Assembly: GCA_022414725.1 (NCBI GenBank)
Contig: CM039464.1
Coordinates: 39,601,445 to 39,665,444, forward strand
DNA length: 64,000 nt
Origin: Microglena sp. YARC
Taxonomy: Eukaryota; Chlorophyta; Chlorophyceae; Chlamydomonadales; Chlamydomonadaceae
Direction: 5' to 3'
Of the stretch, positions 1 to 12,542 are shown piece after piece. How positions within the stretch are numbered: position 1 is the first letter of the stretch; each line of letters opens with the position of its first letter. The notes under the pieces are model-generated. The model ran no database searches. It worked only from the letters and a program-made list of their open reading frames with translations, and was not told where the DNA came from. Position numbers and translations under genes: made by a program.

Positions 1-460
1 GCGTAATCAGATCATACAGCAAGGGGTGAGCAGGTCATACACCACAGGGTGAGCAGGTCATACATCACAGGGTAAGCAGGTTATGCACACAATACATGAT
101 CAGCTGGTTAGAGACATAGGAAGCCTCTCACATCATTGTATGTGCACGGGTGAGAAGGTCATACAGCAAGGGGTAATCAGGTCATACATCGCAGGGTAAG
201 CAGGTTATGCACCCAGGCTATGCAGCAGCTGGTGAGAGACATAGTAAGGCTGTCACATCGTTGTATATGCACAGGTAAGCAGGTCATACATCACAGGGTA
301 AGCAGGTTAGGCACACAAGATACGAAGCAGGTGGTGAGAGACATAGGAAGCCTGTCACATCAGTGTATGTGCACAGGTAAGCAGGTCATGCATCACAGGG
401 TGAGAGACATATGACATTGCAAGCACTTCGCACACGATTAACTGTGAGAGATACAACATA
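1..460. repeat. Imperfect minisatellite
   Basis: Variants of CAGGTCATACATCACAGGGT recur every 20-30 bases. A larger module containing GAGAGACATAGGAAGCC recurs at about 106, 231 and 333. Short open frames here are by-products of the repeat and I do not call genes. The left end of the block lies outside the window. Confidence 0.85.
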
Positions 461-464
461 ATTT

Positions 465-1935
465 ATGCACTCAGTTTATACTGCAGTTAGTGGGAGACAT
501 AACAACCCAACTAACCAATGTATACATTGTTGTACCATGCCCCAACCCATGCATGCAACACCCCCGTACACATACATACACCGATGCATGCACCATCCCC
601 CAACTCATGCATACATCTATTCAACATCTTCCAACCCAAGCATGAAAACATACACATGCAAACACCCAAGAAACATCCTCCAACCCATGCATTTAACCAT
701 TACCAACCTCCAACCCATGCATACATCCATGCACCATCTCCCAACACAAGCACGCAAACATGCCCATGCACACACCCAAGAAACATCCTCCAACCCATGC
801 ATTTAACCATTACCAGCCTCCAACCCATGCATACATCCAAGCACCATCTCCCAACACAAGCACGCAAACATGCCCATGCACACACCCAAGAAACATCCTC
901 CAACCCATGCATTTAACCATTACCAGCCTCCAATCCATGCATACATTCATGCACCATCTTCCAAACCATGCAAACATACATGTACCATCTTCCAACACAT
1001 GCAAACATCCATGCATGCACCACCCTCTCACCAATGCGCTCATGTATGTACCATCTCACAACCCATGCATCCAAACATATCCCATCCCCCAACCTATACA
1101 CACAACCATGCATGCACCACCCTCTTACACATGCATGCACCGATGCATACACCATACTCCAACCTATGCATCCAAAAGATCCCATCCTCCAACCTATACA
1201 CACAACCATGTATACACCACCCTCTTACACATGCATACACCGATGCATGCACCATACCCCAACCCATGCATCCAAACATATCCCATCCCCCAACCTTTAC
1301 ACTCAACTGTGTATGCACCACCCTCTTACACATGCATACACCGATGCATGCACCATACCCCAACCCATGCATCCAAACATATCCCATCCCCAAACCTATA
1401 CACACAACCATGCATGCACCACCCTCTTACACATGCATACACCGATGCATACACCATACTCCAACCTATGCATCCAAAAGATCCCATCCTCCAACCTATA
1501 CACACAACCATGTATGCACCACCCTCTTACACATGCATACACCGATGCATACACCATACTCCAACCTATGCATCCAAAAGATCCCATCCTCCAACCTATA
1601 CACTCAACCGTGTATGCACCACCCTCTTACACATGCAAACACCGATGCATGCACCATACCCCAACCCAAGCATGAACCATCCTCAAAACTATGAACACAT
1701 CCATGCATGCACAACCCTCTTACCCACACACCCGCACACACATCAATCCATGCACGACCCTCTCACCCACACCCTCTTACCCACACACCCGCACACACAT
1801 ACATGCATGCACGACTCTCTTACCACACACCCTCTCACCCACTCACCCGCACACACATCCATGCATGCACGACCCTCTTACCCACACACCTATCCATGCA
1901 CCACCCTGGAGTTCACATTCATGATCTAATCACAT
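465..1935. repeat. CATGCA-rich minisatellite block
   Basis: Low-complexity DNA made of CCAACCCATGCAT, ACACATGCATACACCGATGC and similar words. The unit changes gradually from left to right, ending in a CCCACACACCCGCACACA variant near 1720-1900. Several frames are open on both strands (the longest runs 760-1929), as expected for a repeat without stop codons, so no gene is called. Confidence 0.9.
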
Positions 1936-1999
1936 GATGTGATAGAATGCACTTACGTCCATCCACTTACATAAGTAGTATTTGTTGAACCCGGTCTCT

Positions 2000-3060
2000 T
2001 TGGACCTGCTTAACCATACACCATGCTCTAACCCATGCACACATCCATGCATGCACCACCCTGGACTTCACATGATAAGCTGATCACCCCTTCACATCTA
2101 CTCACACAAGTACTGCTTAGGGAACCCGGTCTTCCCTTGGATCTGCTTAACCGTACACCATGCTCTAACCCATGCACACATGATGAGCTGCTCACCCCTT
2201 CACATCTACTCACACAAGTACTGCTTAGGGAACCCGGTCTTCCCTTGGATCTGCTTAACCGTACACCATGCTCTAACCCATGCACACATGATGAGCTGCT
2301 CACCCCTTCACATCTACTCACACAAGTACTGCTTAGGGAACCCGGTCTTCCCTTGGATCTGCTTAACCGTACACCATGCTCTAACCCATGCACACATGAT
2401 GAGCTGCTCACCCGTTCACATCTACTCACACAAGTACTGCTTAGGGAACCCGGTCTTCCCTTGGATCTGCTTAACCGTACACCATGCTCTAACCCATGCA
2501 CACATGATGAGCTGCTCACCCCTTCACATCTACTCACACAAGTACTGCTTAGGGAACCCGGTCTTCCCTTGGATCTGCTTAACCGTACACCATGCTCTAA
2601 CCCATGCACACATGATGAGCTGCTCACCCCTTCACATCTACTCACAGAAGTTCTACTTAGGGAGCCTGGTCTTCCCTTGGACCTGCTTAACCACACACCA
2701 TGCTCTAACCCTAGCACACATCCATGCATGCACCACGCTGGACTTTACATGATGAGCTGCTCACCGTTCACATCTACTCACATAAGTAATCCTTAGGGAA
2801 CCCGGTCTTTCCTTGGACCTGTTTAATCACACACGATGCTCTAACCCACGCACTCATCCATGCTTGCATTACCCCCTCACCCATGCATGCAACACCCTGG
2901 ACTTCACATGATGAGCTGCTCACCCGTTCACATCTACTCACATAAGTAGAACTTAGGGAACCCGGTCTTCCGTGGACCTGCTGAACCGCACACCATGCTC
3001 TAACCCACGCACACATCCATGTATGGATCACCCTCTCACCCATTCATGCACCACAAAGGA
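2000..3060. repeat. 108-bp tandem repeat
   Basis: A unit starting TGATGAGCTGCTCACC repeats with a period of exactly 108 bases. About five near-identical copies lie between 2073 and 2640, followed by diverged copies to about 3060. Because 108 is 36 codons, frames stay open on both strands and give spurious 36-aa repeat peptides. The outer copies are more diverged than the central ones, as in satellites homogenised from the middle. Confidence 0.9.
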
Positions 3061-3470
3061 CTTGACATGCTGATCTGGTCAACCGGTCACATCCACTTAC
3101 AGAAGTAATATTTCGGGAATGCGCTCTCCCCAAGGACCTTCTCCTGCGCCATATCGCTGAACTTAAGCCAGTGCCACGGCAGCCTTGGAAGCGCGAAAAC
3201 AACCCATACGACGGCCAGAAGCCATCTCAAAGCGGAATGCATCTTCTCTTTTCCGGCTTTCTGTTTCACCACCTGCTCGCGTCGAAATGATCAGTTTTTT
3301 TGATCTGGTATACACGCCCAAGATCGCGATATCTATTTCGGGAACTGAAGACTGAGGTGCTCCAGCTTCGATGTCGCAGGTGGTGCCAGGTAGGCTTCGA
3401 TCCCAAGCTCCGAGGGGAATGGTGCTTGCTTTCGCTATGCGGGCTTCTTCCTCCAGAGTTAGACACGGCT
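3061..3470. other. Unassigned spacer between repeats
   Basis: Non-repetitive DNA. The complement of 3087-3239 could encode a short peptide beginning MHSALRWLLAVVWVV, which looks like a signal peptide, but it runs into a degenerate 108-bp repeat copy and stops. No conserved domain is recognised, so I leave it as a possible small exon only. Confidence 0.3.
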
Positions 3471-3524
3471 GTTGAGGAGAATGCTGCTGAATATGTTCGA
3501 TGCAGAGAATGGTTTTGCAGCAGA

Positions 3525-3765
3525 TGCTGCTTCTGCTGCTGCCTCTGTTGTTCCTGTTGCTATTGCTATTGCTGCAGTTCCTGCTTCTGCTGTTGCTCTT
3601 GCTGTTTCTGCTGTTTCTGCTGCTGCTGCTGCTGCTGCTGCTGCAAATCCTACTGTTGCTGCCGTTGCTGCTTCTTCTAGTCCTAGTGCGTCCCCTACTG
3701 CTGAGCTGCTCTGCTGCTCTGCTGCTCTGCTGCTCTGCTGCTCTGCTGCTCTGCTGCTCTGCTGC

Positions 3766-3801
<36 letters not shown>

Positions 3802-3810
3802 ACCGTCTCT
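3525..3810. repeat. CTG/TGC trinucleotide expansion
   Basis: About 280 bases of CTG-type triplets interrupted by TTC, TCT and CTCTG phases, ending in pure runs such as CTGCTGCTGCTG. Three plus-strand frames are open across it (3300-3680, 3472-3831 and 3500-3868) and would give poly-Cys, poly-Ala or poly-Leu. No frame is favoured by flanking coding sequence, so I annotate only the repeat. Confidence 0.9.
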
Positions 3811-3829
3811 TCATCAGCAAATGAAGAAT

Positions 3830-4084
3830 GAGCGCAAGGCTATGGCGAACAGGAGTGAAAGCCCATAAACAATAGATACATGCTGCGTTTAAAGCGGAAG
3901 AGAGTTCAGGCCCTTAAAGGAGTTTTATCGGTTCTTGCACTAGGAGTTTGAAGTATATAATGGATGAATGAACACCGCGTTCGCGTTGAATTCAGGTCTC
4001 GAATGTGCCACCATCCGCCACCACCGGTACTTATCTGACTCGATCTTATTTGGCGTTTCCGTTTACGGAACCACGCATGGTGGG
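3830..4084. other. Spacer without recognised features
   Basis: About 250 bases of unique sequence between the trinucleotide expansion and the inverted-repeat element. No gene, RNA or repeat is recognised. Confidence 0.6.
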
Positions 4085-5197
4085 CCCTGCGTCAAGTAAA
4101 CCCAGCATTACAAAGGGGGTACACAAAGGGGTATTTTACTCTTCCTAGACATTGTCGTCAGCAGGTAGTTTAGGGTTAACCGACGCCACGCTGTGTGCCG
4201 ACTCGCCATGCTGTATTGTAAGCGGGGTTCCCTGCGAAGGTACTCACGAAGCCACTCACAATAACACAAGCCACTCATAATCACACAAGATACTCACAAA
4301 TCAAGCAAGTCACGCCGACTTTCAAGGAAGCAAAACGCGCCGACAATCTATCAAGCCACTCACGATTCACCAGCAAGTCACGCTGTCTTTTCTTTTCTCT
4401 CTAACAAAATAGTCTTTTCGGTCTGTCACTTTTGGGCCCACCATGGCTTTTCGCTCCCTAGCTTTCGTTGAAGGGCTTCTAGCAGTTCAAGCTTCGCACT
4501 TGAACTTGTCAACCGTAGATGTCTCTGCCATGAGGATGTTGCCCACACCCAATTTCATCTCTAAATTGGGCACTGTTAGTGTAGCCCCGTATGGTGCGGC
4601 GGAAGGAGCTACTATCCCTGTAGACGCAGCATATGCCGAACGCTACATTCTGAATGCGAAAGGCCATGCTCTCAACTTTTAGATCAAGAACATCCTGATG
4701 GCATTGGTACCGTTCCCCAAGAGTCACTTCAGAAAAAAACGAGGTATATGATATGAATCAACCATTATGTCGAATGATGTTAATCTAAACAACATGGAAG
4801 CTGTTTTTGGCATGTTCATGCATCCACACGCATTGTATCTAACCGAAACGTACCCGTTACGAACTTATGCATGTAGGTGATTCCCGCCAGAAAGCTCATA
4901 GCTTCCATGTGGACCCCAGGATTTCCTTACGTCTAGCATTTGTATTTTTGTGGGTCTCCATAGAAAGGTAGAAAGTTCAATCTGAAGCCTGCGAAACTGC
5001 GAAATAGCCAGCGAATCAAGCGATCTGCCTTCGAGAAAGAATTACGCTTCTTAGATGCAACGTCCCAAAGGGGTACTAAGAGGCGCTTTGACGATTGTAT
5101 TGCAAACGATGACCTGTAGTCTTCTGGTCATGACCTGTCAACCCCCTGCTGACGACAATGTCTAGGAAGAGTAATGCTGGGTTTACTTAACGCAGGG
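4085..5197. mobile_element. 1.1-kb terminal-inverted-repeat element (MITE-like)
   Basis: The left end (4085-4165) and the reverse complement of the right end (5145-5197) align over 53 bases with one mismatch. Both begin CCCTGCGT and end GTCGTCAGCAGG. The left copy carries a 28-bp insertion at 4111-4138. The interior holds a 79-aa ORF and no recognisable transposase, so a non-autonomous DNA transposon is likely. I see no clear target-site duplication, so the superfamily is open. The repeats are directly visible. Mobility is inferred. Confidence 0.7.
4443..4682 (+). CDS. Hypothetical 79-aa ORF inside the TIR element
   Basis: An ATG in a strong eukaryotic start context (CCACCATGG) opens a 79-codon frame beginning MAFRSLAFVEGLL and ending TAG. 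It lies wholly between the inverted repeats of the surrounding 1.1-kb element. I recognise no domain, signal peptide or membrane segment. It could be a short element-borne peptide, a first exon whose partners are lost, or chance. Support is only the start context and the absence of low complexity. Confidence 0.3.
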   Translation: MAFRSLAFVEGLLAVQASHLNLSTVDVSAMRMLPTPNFISKLGTVSVAPYGAAEGATIPVDAAYAERYILNAKGHALNF

Positions 5198-5790
5198 ACA
5201 ATGCAACAGTAACACACTGACTGATAAGCAGACGAGTATGGTATTGCTACACTCTGACTAACACAGGTGTACTTCTCTTACTTTCTACACTAGTGAACCA
5301 GACTGGTCTGCGACACTGGTGACTAATCCCACGTAGCCCCATACCCGCCCATCCATGATTCCTTACCACCCATCCACACCACCCATCCACACCACCCATA
5401 CTCACCCACCCATACACACCCACATTACTCACCAACCCACCCATTCACCCACCCATATCCCCCCCCCCGCCCCCCCTGTAAGTGGTGCCAATTAGGGTAC
5501 TTCAGGAGGGCCCCCGGCTCTCCTGCCTGAGACGCAACCAATTGTATAGCCTGCGTCCTGCGACGCAACGGATCCTTCCTTCTGGTCAACGGACCCTCCC
5601 CACGTTGGATCCTGCGACGCAACGGACTCTTTGACGTTGCGTATGCGACGGAGGACGCAGCGTCCTGGACAACTCTGGTGCCATTGAACTGCCCTTGTCT
5701 GCACAATCTCAAATGTGGTCTCAGAATGTCATTTGGAGGTCTGAGTAAGAAGATAGCAAAAATCATGTGCAAGGCTGACCGCTCTCCCCG

Positions 5791-5825
<35 letters not shown>

Positions 5826-6138
5826 GAGGTGCTCAGAATGACCTGGAAATGGCGTTTAAATGGCATAAACATCACCATGAATCATGCCATTATAGCCCCA
5901 TTCACGGACATAATCAATCGGCATACCGGTACGTTAATTGTTGGAGGCTTGGGCAACACCTGCCTCAATTATAATTAGTTCGTTATCCCTCATGGAATGG
6001 TATTTTAATGGTGATAATCTCAATCCAGTTTATTGTGTACGTGCACTTCAGGTATGTGCTCGAGAGGAGGAACCACGCTGCTCTCCTACGTTGCATCCGT
6101 ACATTCCATCGCATGACATGCATGGTCGACAAAACCTC

Positions 6139-6218
6139 GCACCCGATGAAATTCGAACTCACGCAGGAGAACCCAATGCCTTAGCAAGGCACCGACTGAA
6201 CCACTCGGTCACACGTGC
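6139..6218 (-). tRNA. tRNA-Ser(GCU)-like, unit 1
   Basis: Read on the minus strand, this gives the class II tRNA layout: a 7-bp acceptor stem, D arm, anticodon loop with GCT, a long variable arm and a T arm containing GTTCGAAT. TTTT, a Pol III terminator, lies a few bases past the 3' end. This copy has one acceptor mismatch and a damaged D stem, so it may be a pseudogene. Confidence 0.6.
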
Positions 6219-7135
6219 TAGATATATTCATTTAACCGTCGGCGGGGACTTGATCTGGCGGCTGGCCAGGATTTGCGTCGGTGGGGGTGGGTGGGGGAAT
6301 TGGATGGTAGGCACTAGGCAGGCTGTGCTACTGTCCTGACTCGGCGAAGATTTGATTAGCTTTGGTTACGAACCCTCTCTCTAGGGGGGAAAGGAGTGTG
6401 TGTGTGAGTGTGTGTGGAGGATGGGGGTGGGGGTGGGTGGGGTGGGGTGGGGGGGCTGGGGCCATAACACCCATACTCACCCTTTGACCCACCCAACCCC
6501 ATTACTCACCCAGCCACAACCACCCCTACCACCCATACTCACCCATTGAGCCACCCATTCAGTCATTCACCCATCCATACCACTCATTCATCCACCCATA
6601 CCCACCCATCCATACCACCCAAACTCACCCATCGAACCACCCATTCAGTCGTCCACCCATTCATCCATACATACATACCACCCATTCACCTACCCATACC
6701 CACCCATCCATGATTCCTTACCACCCATCCACACCACCCATACTCACCCACCCATACACACCCACATTACTCACCCACCCACCCATTCACCCACCCATAC
6801 CCCCCCCCCCCCCCCCCCCCCTGTAAGTGGTGCCAATTAGGGTACTTCAGGAGGGCCCCTGGCTCTCCTGCCTGAGACGCAACCAATTGTATAGCCTGCG
6901 TCCTGCGACGCAACGGATCCTCCCTTCTGGTCAACAGACCCTCCCCAAGTTGGATCCTGCGACGCAACGGACTCTTTGACGTTGCGTATGCGACGGAGGA
7001 CGCAGCGTCCTGGACAACTCTGGTGCCATTGAACTGCCCTTGTCTGCACAATCTCAATTGTGGTCTCAGACTGTCATTTGGAGGTCTGAGTAAGAAGATA
7101 GCAAAAATCATGTGCAGGGCTGACCGCTCTCCCAG

Positions 7136-7178
<43 letters not shown>

Positions 7179-7482
7179 GAGGTGCTCAGAATGACCTGGA
7201 AATGGCGTTTAAATGGCATAAACATCACCATGAATCATGCCCCATTCACGGACATAATCAATCGGCATACCGGTACGTTAATTGTTGGAGGCTTGGGCAA
7301 CATCTGCCTCAATTATAATTAGTTCGTTATCCCTCATGGAATGATATTTTAATGGTGAGAATCTCAATCCAGTTTATTGTGTACGTGCACTTCAGGTATG
7401 TGCTCGAGAGGAGGAACTACGCTGCTCTCATACGTTGCATCCGTACATTCCATCGCATGACATGCATGGTCGACAAAACCTC

Positions 7483-7560
7483 GCACCGGATGAAATTCGA
7501 ACTCACGCGGGGACCCAATGCCTTAGCATGGCACCGCCTTAACCACTCGGTCACACGTGC
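7483..7560 (-). tRNA. tRNA-Ser(GCU)-like, unit 2
   Basis: Same layout as the unit 1 copy, with the GCT anticodon retained and D-loop GTGGTTAA. The variable arm is two bases shorter and the acceptor stem has a mismatch. TTTT follows the 3' end. Confidence 0.6.
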
Positions 7561-8813
7561 TCAATCGGATTATACTCATTTAACCGTCGGCGGGGACTTG
7601 ATCTGGCGGCTGGCCAGGATTTGCGTCGGTGGGGGTGGGTGGGGAAATTGGATGGAAGGCACTAGGCAGGCTGTGCTACTGTCCTGACTCGGCGAAGATT
7701 TGATTAGCTTTGGTTACGAACCCTCTCTCTAGGGGGGAAGGGAGTGTGTGTGTGAGTGTGTGTGGAGGATGGGGTGGGGGTGGGGTGGGGGGGTGGGGGT
7801 GGGGGCTGGGGCCATAACACCCATACTCACCCTTTGACCCACCCAACCCCATTACTCACCCAGCCACAACCACCCCTACCACCCATACTCACCCATTGAG
7901 CCACCCATTCAGTCATTCACCCATCCATACCACTCATTCACCCACCCATACCCACCCATCCATACCACCCAAACTCACCCATCGAACCACCCATTCAGTC
8001 GTCCACCCATTCATCCATACATACATACCACCCATTCACCTACCCATACCCACCCATCCATGATTCCTTACCATCCATCCACACCACCCATACTCACCCA
8101 CCCATCCACACCCACATTACTCACCAACCCACCCATTCACCCACCCATATCCCCCCCCCCCCCCCCCCCCCTGTAAGTGGTGCCAATTAGGGTACTTCAG
8201 GAGGGCCCCCGGCTCTCGTGCCTGAGACGCAACCAATTGTATAGCCTGCGTCCTGCGACGCAACGGATCCTTCCTTCTGGTCAACGGACCCTCCCCACGT
8301 TGGATCCTGCGACGCAACGGACTCTTTGACGGAGGACGCAGCGTCCTGGACAACTATGGTGCCATTGAACTGCCCTTGTCTGCACAATCTAAAATGTGGT
8401 CTCAGAATGTCATTTGGAGGTCTGAGTAAGAAGATAGCAAAAATCCTGTGCAGGGCTGACCGCTCTCCCCGACCCCCCCCCCCCCCCCCCCCCCCCTAAA
8501 GAGGTGCTCAGAATGACCTGGAAATGGCGTTTAAATGGCATAAACATCACCATGAATCATGCCAGTACAGCTCCATTCACGGACATAATCAATCGGCATA
8601 CCGGTACGTTAATTGTTGGAGGCTTGGGCAACACCTGCCTCAATTATAATTAGTTCGTTATCCCTCATGGAATGATATTTTAATGGTGAGAATCTCAATC
8701 CAGTTTATTGTGTACGTGCACTTCAGGTATGTGCTCGAGAGGAGGAACTACGCTGCTCTCATACGTTGCATCCGTACATTCCATCGCATGACATGCATGG
8801 TCGACAAAACCTC

Positions 8814-8893
8814 GCACCCGATGAAATTCGAACTCACGCGGGAGAACCCAATGCCTTAGCAGGGCACCGCCTTAAACACTCGGCCACAGGTGC
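8814..8893 (-). tRNA. tRNA-Ser(GCU)-like, unit 3
   Basis: The acceptor stem GCACCTG/CGGGTGC pairs throughout with one G-U. The anticodon arm GTGCC-CTGCTAA-GGCAT and the variable arm GGG-TTCT-CCC both fold. The D loop reads GTGTTTAA, with one expected G replaced. TTTT lies six bases past the 3' end. Confidence 0.7.
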
Positions 8894-10812
8894 TCAATCG
8901 GGATATACTCATTCAGCCGTCGGCGGGGACTTGATCTGGCGGCTGGCCAGGATTTGCGTCGGTGGGGGTGCTTCCCTCATCCACGATCCTCCCCTTTCTC
9001 CTCCCCCCATCCCCCCTTCACCATCTACGCTCTTCAATCCTGTTCTCCCCATGGTTCCACTGGTACCCTCCCCTTCTCACATGCACCGGTTAGGTAGCCA
9101 ATTGATTTTGCCAGAAGAGTGGTCTTACGATTAGCTGATACCTTTTTGCTAGTCTTTCTTTGCATGCGCCAGCTTGCTTGCCTCTTTACGCTCCTCTTTT
9201 CAGCTCCTCTTTCTTGGGTGCCAAGCATTAGATCGCTCTCGGGTTTCGTACGTCACAGGACACCCTTTTGTCTAGTTTTTTGGTTTGGCCCTTCATGCCC
9301 GCAGTTTTCGGTTTTGGGTTTTGGGTTTAGGATTCCCAGTTTCCACCCTGGACCCCAAACCCTGCCCCCTCCCTTCTCCTTTTCGCCTCCCTTTCTCGCT
9401 GGCTGTGCTTAGATTGTTGGTTTCGTTTCTCTAGTAATAGCTCTAGTTTGTGGCTTCTGGTGTACGGGCAGGGCAGGTCTACCAAGTGTGGTGGATTCTC
9501 TTGTCCCTGACATGTGTGCTTGCCTTCTGAGTCTTGCTAGGTTGGTTTCTGGCCTCTCTGTTTTCGGCTGGACTCCCCCTTTCCTTCATGGGGTGTCTAT
9601 GGTTATCATCCTTGACACTCCGGTCCTTTTCTGCAAGTTGGTTGTGTCGGGTTGTCTTGTGCTTTCTTCCTTTGAGAGCATTATCGCTGTATATTAAGGT
9701 GCTCATAGCGCATGCCCTTGGGTGGCATTTAGCTCTTTTCGTTTGGCCTTCCTCTCTTGTGGTTGGTGGGCTTGGTGTTCTGGATTGCTTACTTTTGCAT
9801 CCCTCCCCTTTCCGCTCTCCTTTCCGCCTCTAGTTTGTTTCCTTTTTTGGGACTTGACCTAGTTTGTTTTCAGGTTTGTGGGGGTGCCTTCAAAACACTC
9901 GTGCTTCCGTGTAATAAAATTGGATGGTCGGCAGGCTGTGCTGCAGTCCAGTCTCGGCAGTGATTTGCTGAGTTTATGTAACGAACCCCCTCTCTGGATG
10001 GTAGGCACTAGGCAGGCTGTGCTACTGTCCTGACTCGGCAAAGATTTGATTAGCTTTGGTTACGAACCCTCTCTCTAGGGGGGAAGGGAGTGTGTGTATG
10101 AGTGTGTGTGGAGGATGGGGGCGGGGTGGGGTGGGATGGGGGGGTGGGGGGGGGCTGGGGCCATAACACCCATACTCACCCTTTGACCCACCCAACCCCA
10201 TGACTCACCCAGCCACACCCACCCCTACCACCCATACTCACCCATTGACCCACCCATTCAGTCATTCACCCATCCATACCACTCATTCACCCACCCATAC
10301 CCACCCATCCATACCACCCAAACTCACCCATCGAACCACCCATTCAGTCGTCCACCCATTCATCCATACATACATACCACCCATTCACCTACCCATACCC
10401 ACCCATCCATGATTCCTTACCATCCATCCACACCACCCATACTCACCCACCCATCCACCCCACATTACTCACCAACCCACCCATTCACCCACCCATATCC
10501 CCCCCCCCCCCTGTAAGTGGTGCCAATTAGGGTACTTCAGGAGGGCCCCCGGCTCTCCTGCCTGAGACGCAACCAATTGTATAGCCTGCGTCCTGCGACG
10601 CAACAGATCCTTCCTTCTGGTCAACGGACCCTCCCCACGTTGGATCCTGCGAAGCAACGGACTCTTTGACGGAGGACGCAGCGTCCTGGACAACTATGGT
10701 GCCATTGAACTGCCCTTGTCTGCACAATCTCAAATGTGGTCTCAGAATGTCATTTGGAGGTCTGAGTAAGAAGATAGCAAAAATCCTGTGCAGGGGCTGA
10801 CCGCTCTCCCCG

Positions 10813-10858
<46 letters not shown>

Positions 10859-11172
10859 GAGGTGCTCAGAATGACCTGGAAATGGCGTTTAAATGGCATA
10901 AACATCACCATGAATCATGCCAGTACAGCTCCATTCACGGACATAATCAATCGGCATACAGGTACGTTAATTGTTGGAGGCTTGGGCAACACCTGCCTCA
11001 ATTATAATTAGTTCGTTATCCCTCATGGAATGATATTTTAATGGTGAGAATCTCAATCCAGTTTATTGTGTACGTGCACTTCAGGTATGTGCTCGAGAGG
11101 AGGAAACTACGCTGCTCTCATACGTTGCATCCGTACATTCCATCGCATGACATGCATGGTCGACAAAACCTC

Positions 11173-11252
11173 GCACCCGATGAAATTCGAACTCACGCGG
11201 GAGAACCCAATGCCTTAGCAGGGCACCGCCTTAAACACTCGGCCACAGGTGC
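11173..11252 (-). tRNA. tRNA-Ser(GCU)-like, unit 4
   Basis: Sequence and fold are identical to the unit 3 copy, including the paired acceptor stem, GCT anticodon and downstream TTTT. Confidence 0.7.
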
Positions 11253-12243
11253 TCAATCGGGATATACTCATTCAGCCGTCGGCGGGGACTTGATATGGCG
11301 GCTGGCCAGGATTTGCGTCGGTGGGGGTGCTTCCCTCATCCACGATCCTCCCCTTTCTCCTCCCCCCATCCCCCCTTCACCATCTACGCTCTTCAATCCT
11401 GTTCTCCCCATGGTTCCACTGGTACCCTCCCCTTCTCACATGCACCGGTTAGGTAGCCAATTGATTTTGCCAGAAGAGTGGTCTTACGATTAGCTGATAC
11501 CTTTTTTGCTAGTCTTTCTTTGCATGCGCCAGCTTGCTTGCCTCTTTACGCTCCTCTTTTCAGCTCCTCTTTCTTGGGTGCCAAGCATTAGATCGCTCTC
11601 GGGTTCCGTACGTCACAGGACACCCTTTTGTCTAGTTTTTTGGTTTGGCCCTTCATGCCCGCAGTTTTCGGTTTTGGGTTTTGGGTTTAGGATTCCCAGT
11701 TTCCACCCTGGACCCCAAACCCTACCCCCTCCCTTCTCCTTTTCGCCTCCCTTTCTCGCTGGCTGTGCTTAGATTGTTGGTTTCGTTTCTCTAGTAATAG
11801 CTCTAGTTTGTGGCTTCTGGTGTACGGGCAGGGCAGGTCTACCAAGTGTGGTGGATTCTCTTGTCCCTGACATGTGTGCTTGCCTTCTGAGTCTTGTTAG
11901 GTTGGTTTCTGGCCTCTCTGTTTTCGGCTGGCCTCCCCCTTTCCTTCATGGGGTGTCTATGGTTATCATCCTTGACACTCCGGTCCTTTTCTGCAAGTTG
12001 GTTGTGTCGGGTTGTCTTGTGCTTTCTTCCTTTGAGAGCATTATCGCTGTATATTAAGGTGCTCATAGCGCATGCCCTTGGGTGGCATTTAGCTCTTTTC
12101 GTTTGGCCTTCCTCTCTTGTGGTTGGTGGGCTTGGTGTTCTGGATTGCTTACTTTTGCATCCCTCCCCTTTCCGCTCTCCTTTCCGCCTCTAGTTTGTTT
12201 CCTTTTTTGGGACTTGACCTAGTTTGTTTTCAGGTTTGTGGGG

Positions 12244-12542
12244 TATCAGCATGAATAGCGGTGCTCTCGCTTGTTTTATGTCTTGGTGACTCCTTGTGTA
12301 CTCCCTTAGAACTATCGGTCCTGACAGTACTATGTCAGCTTCCTGTTGACTGCGTCATCGGTTCTTCTGACACGCGCTGTCTAGCCTGTACCCTGATCAG
12401 GTTCCAGGCTACCGCCCCCCTTTCCTCCACTGGTGCCCCTTAATGGGTCTCCTGTGCTTGTAACTTATTCTCGTCTCCGCATTTATAGATTGGCGTGCTG
12501 CACACACAAAGTCCACTCTCCGGAGTGTTATCCAAGCTGATA
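12244..12542 (+). repeat. 5' LTR of the decayed copia element
   Basis: Nearly identical to 16191-16495. It contains a TTATAGATTGG TATA-like motif near 12483 and ends GCTGATA. The next bases, GGTTATACGG, sit where the primer-binding site should be. Confidence 0.88.

Larger units (their letters stand above)
5477..8171. repeat. Array units 1-2 (short type)
   Basis: Two consecutive S units of 1345 and 1350 bp. After the tRNA each passes directly into the GGTGGGTGGGG stretch and the minisatellite, with no long insert. They are near-identical apart from poly-C length and small substitutions. Confidence 0.9.

Noticed and set aside
760..1929. 389-codon open frame
   Set aside because: It lies in low-complexity CATGCA repeats with several frames open on both strands and no codon bias or domain.
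2028..2796. Open frames of more than 230 codons on both strands with 36-aa repeats
   Set aside because: The 108-bp period keeps all frames open. There is no reason to prefer one.
9308..9330. Telomere-like GGTTTTGGGTTTTGGGTTTAGG
   Set aside because: Only three degenerate units, repeated in every L unit as part of its insert. It is not an interstitial telomere tract.
10200..10412. Thr/His/Pro-rich ORFs in the CCCATTCA minisatellite of each unit
   Set aside because: Translated simple repeats with no start-context or domain support, recurring in all units with broken frames.
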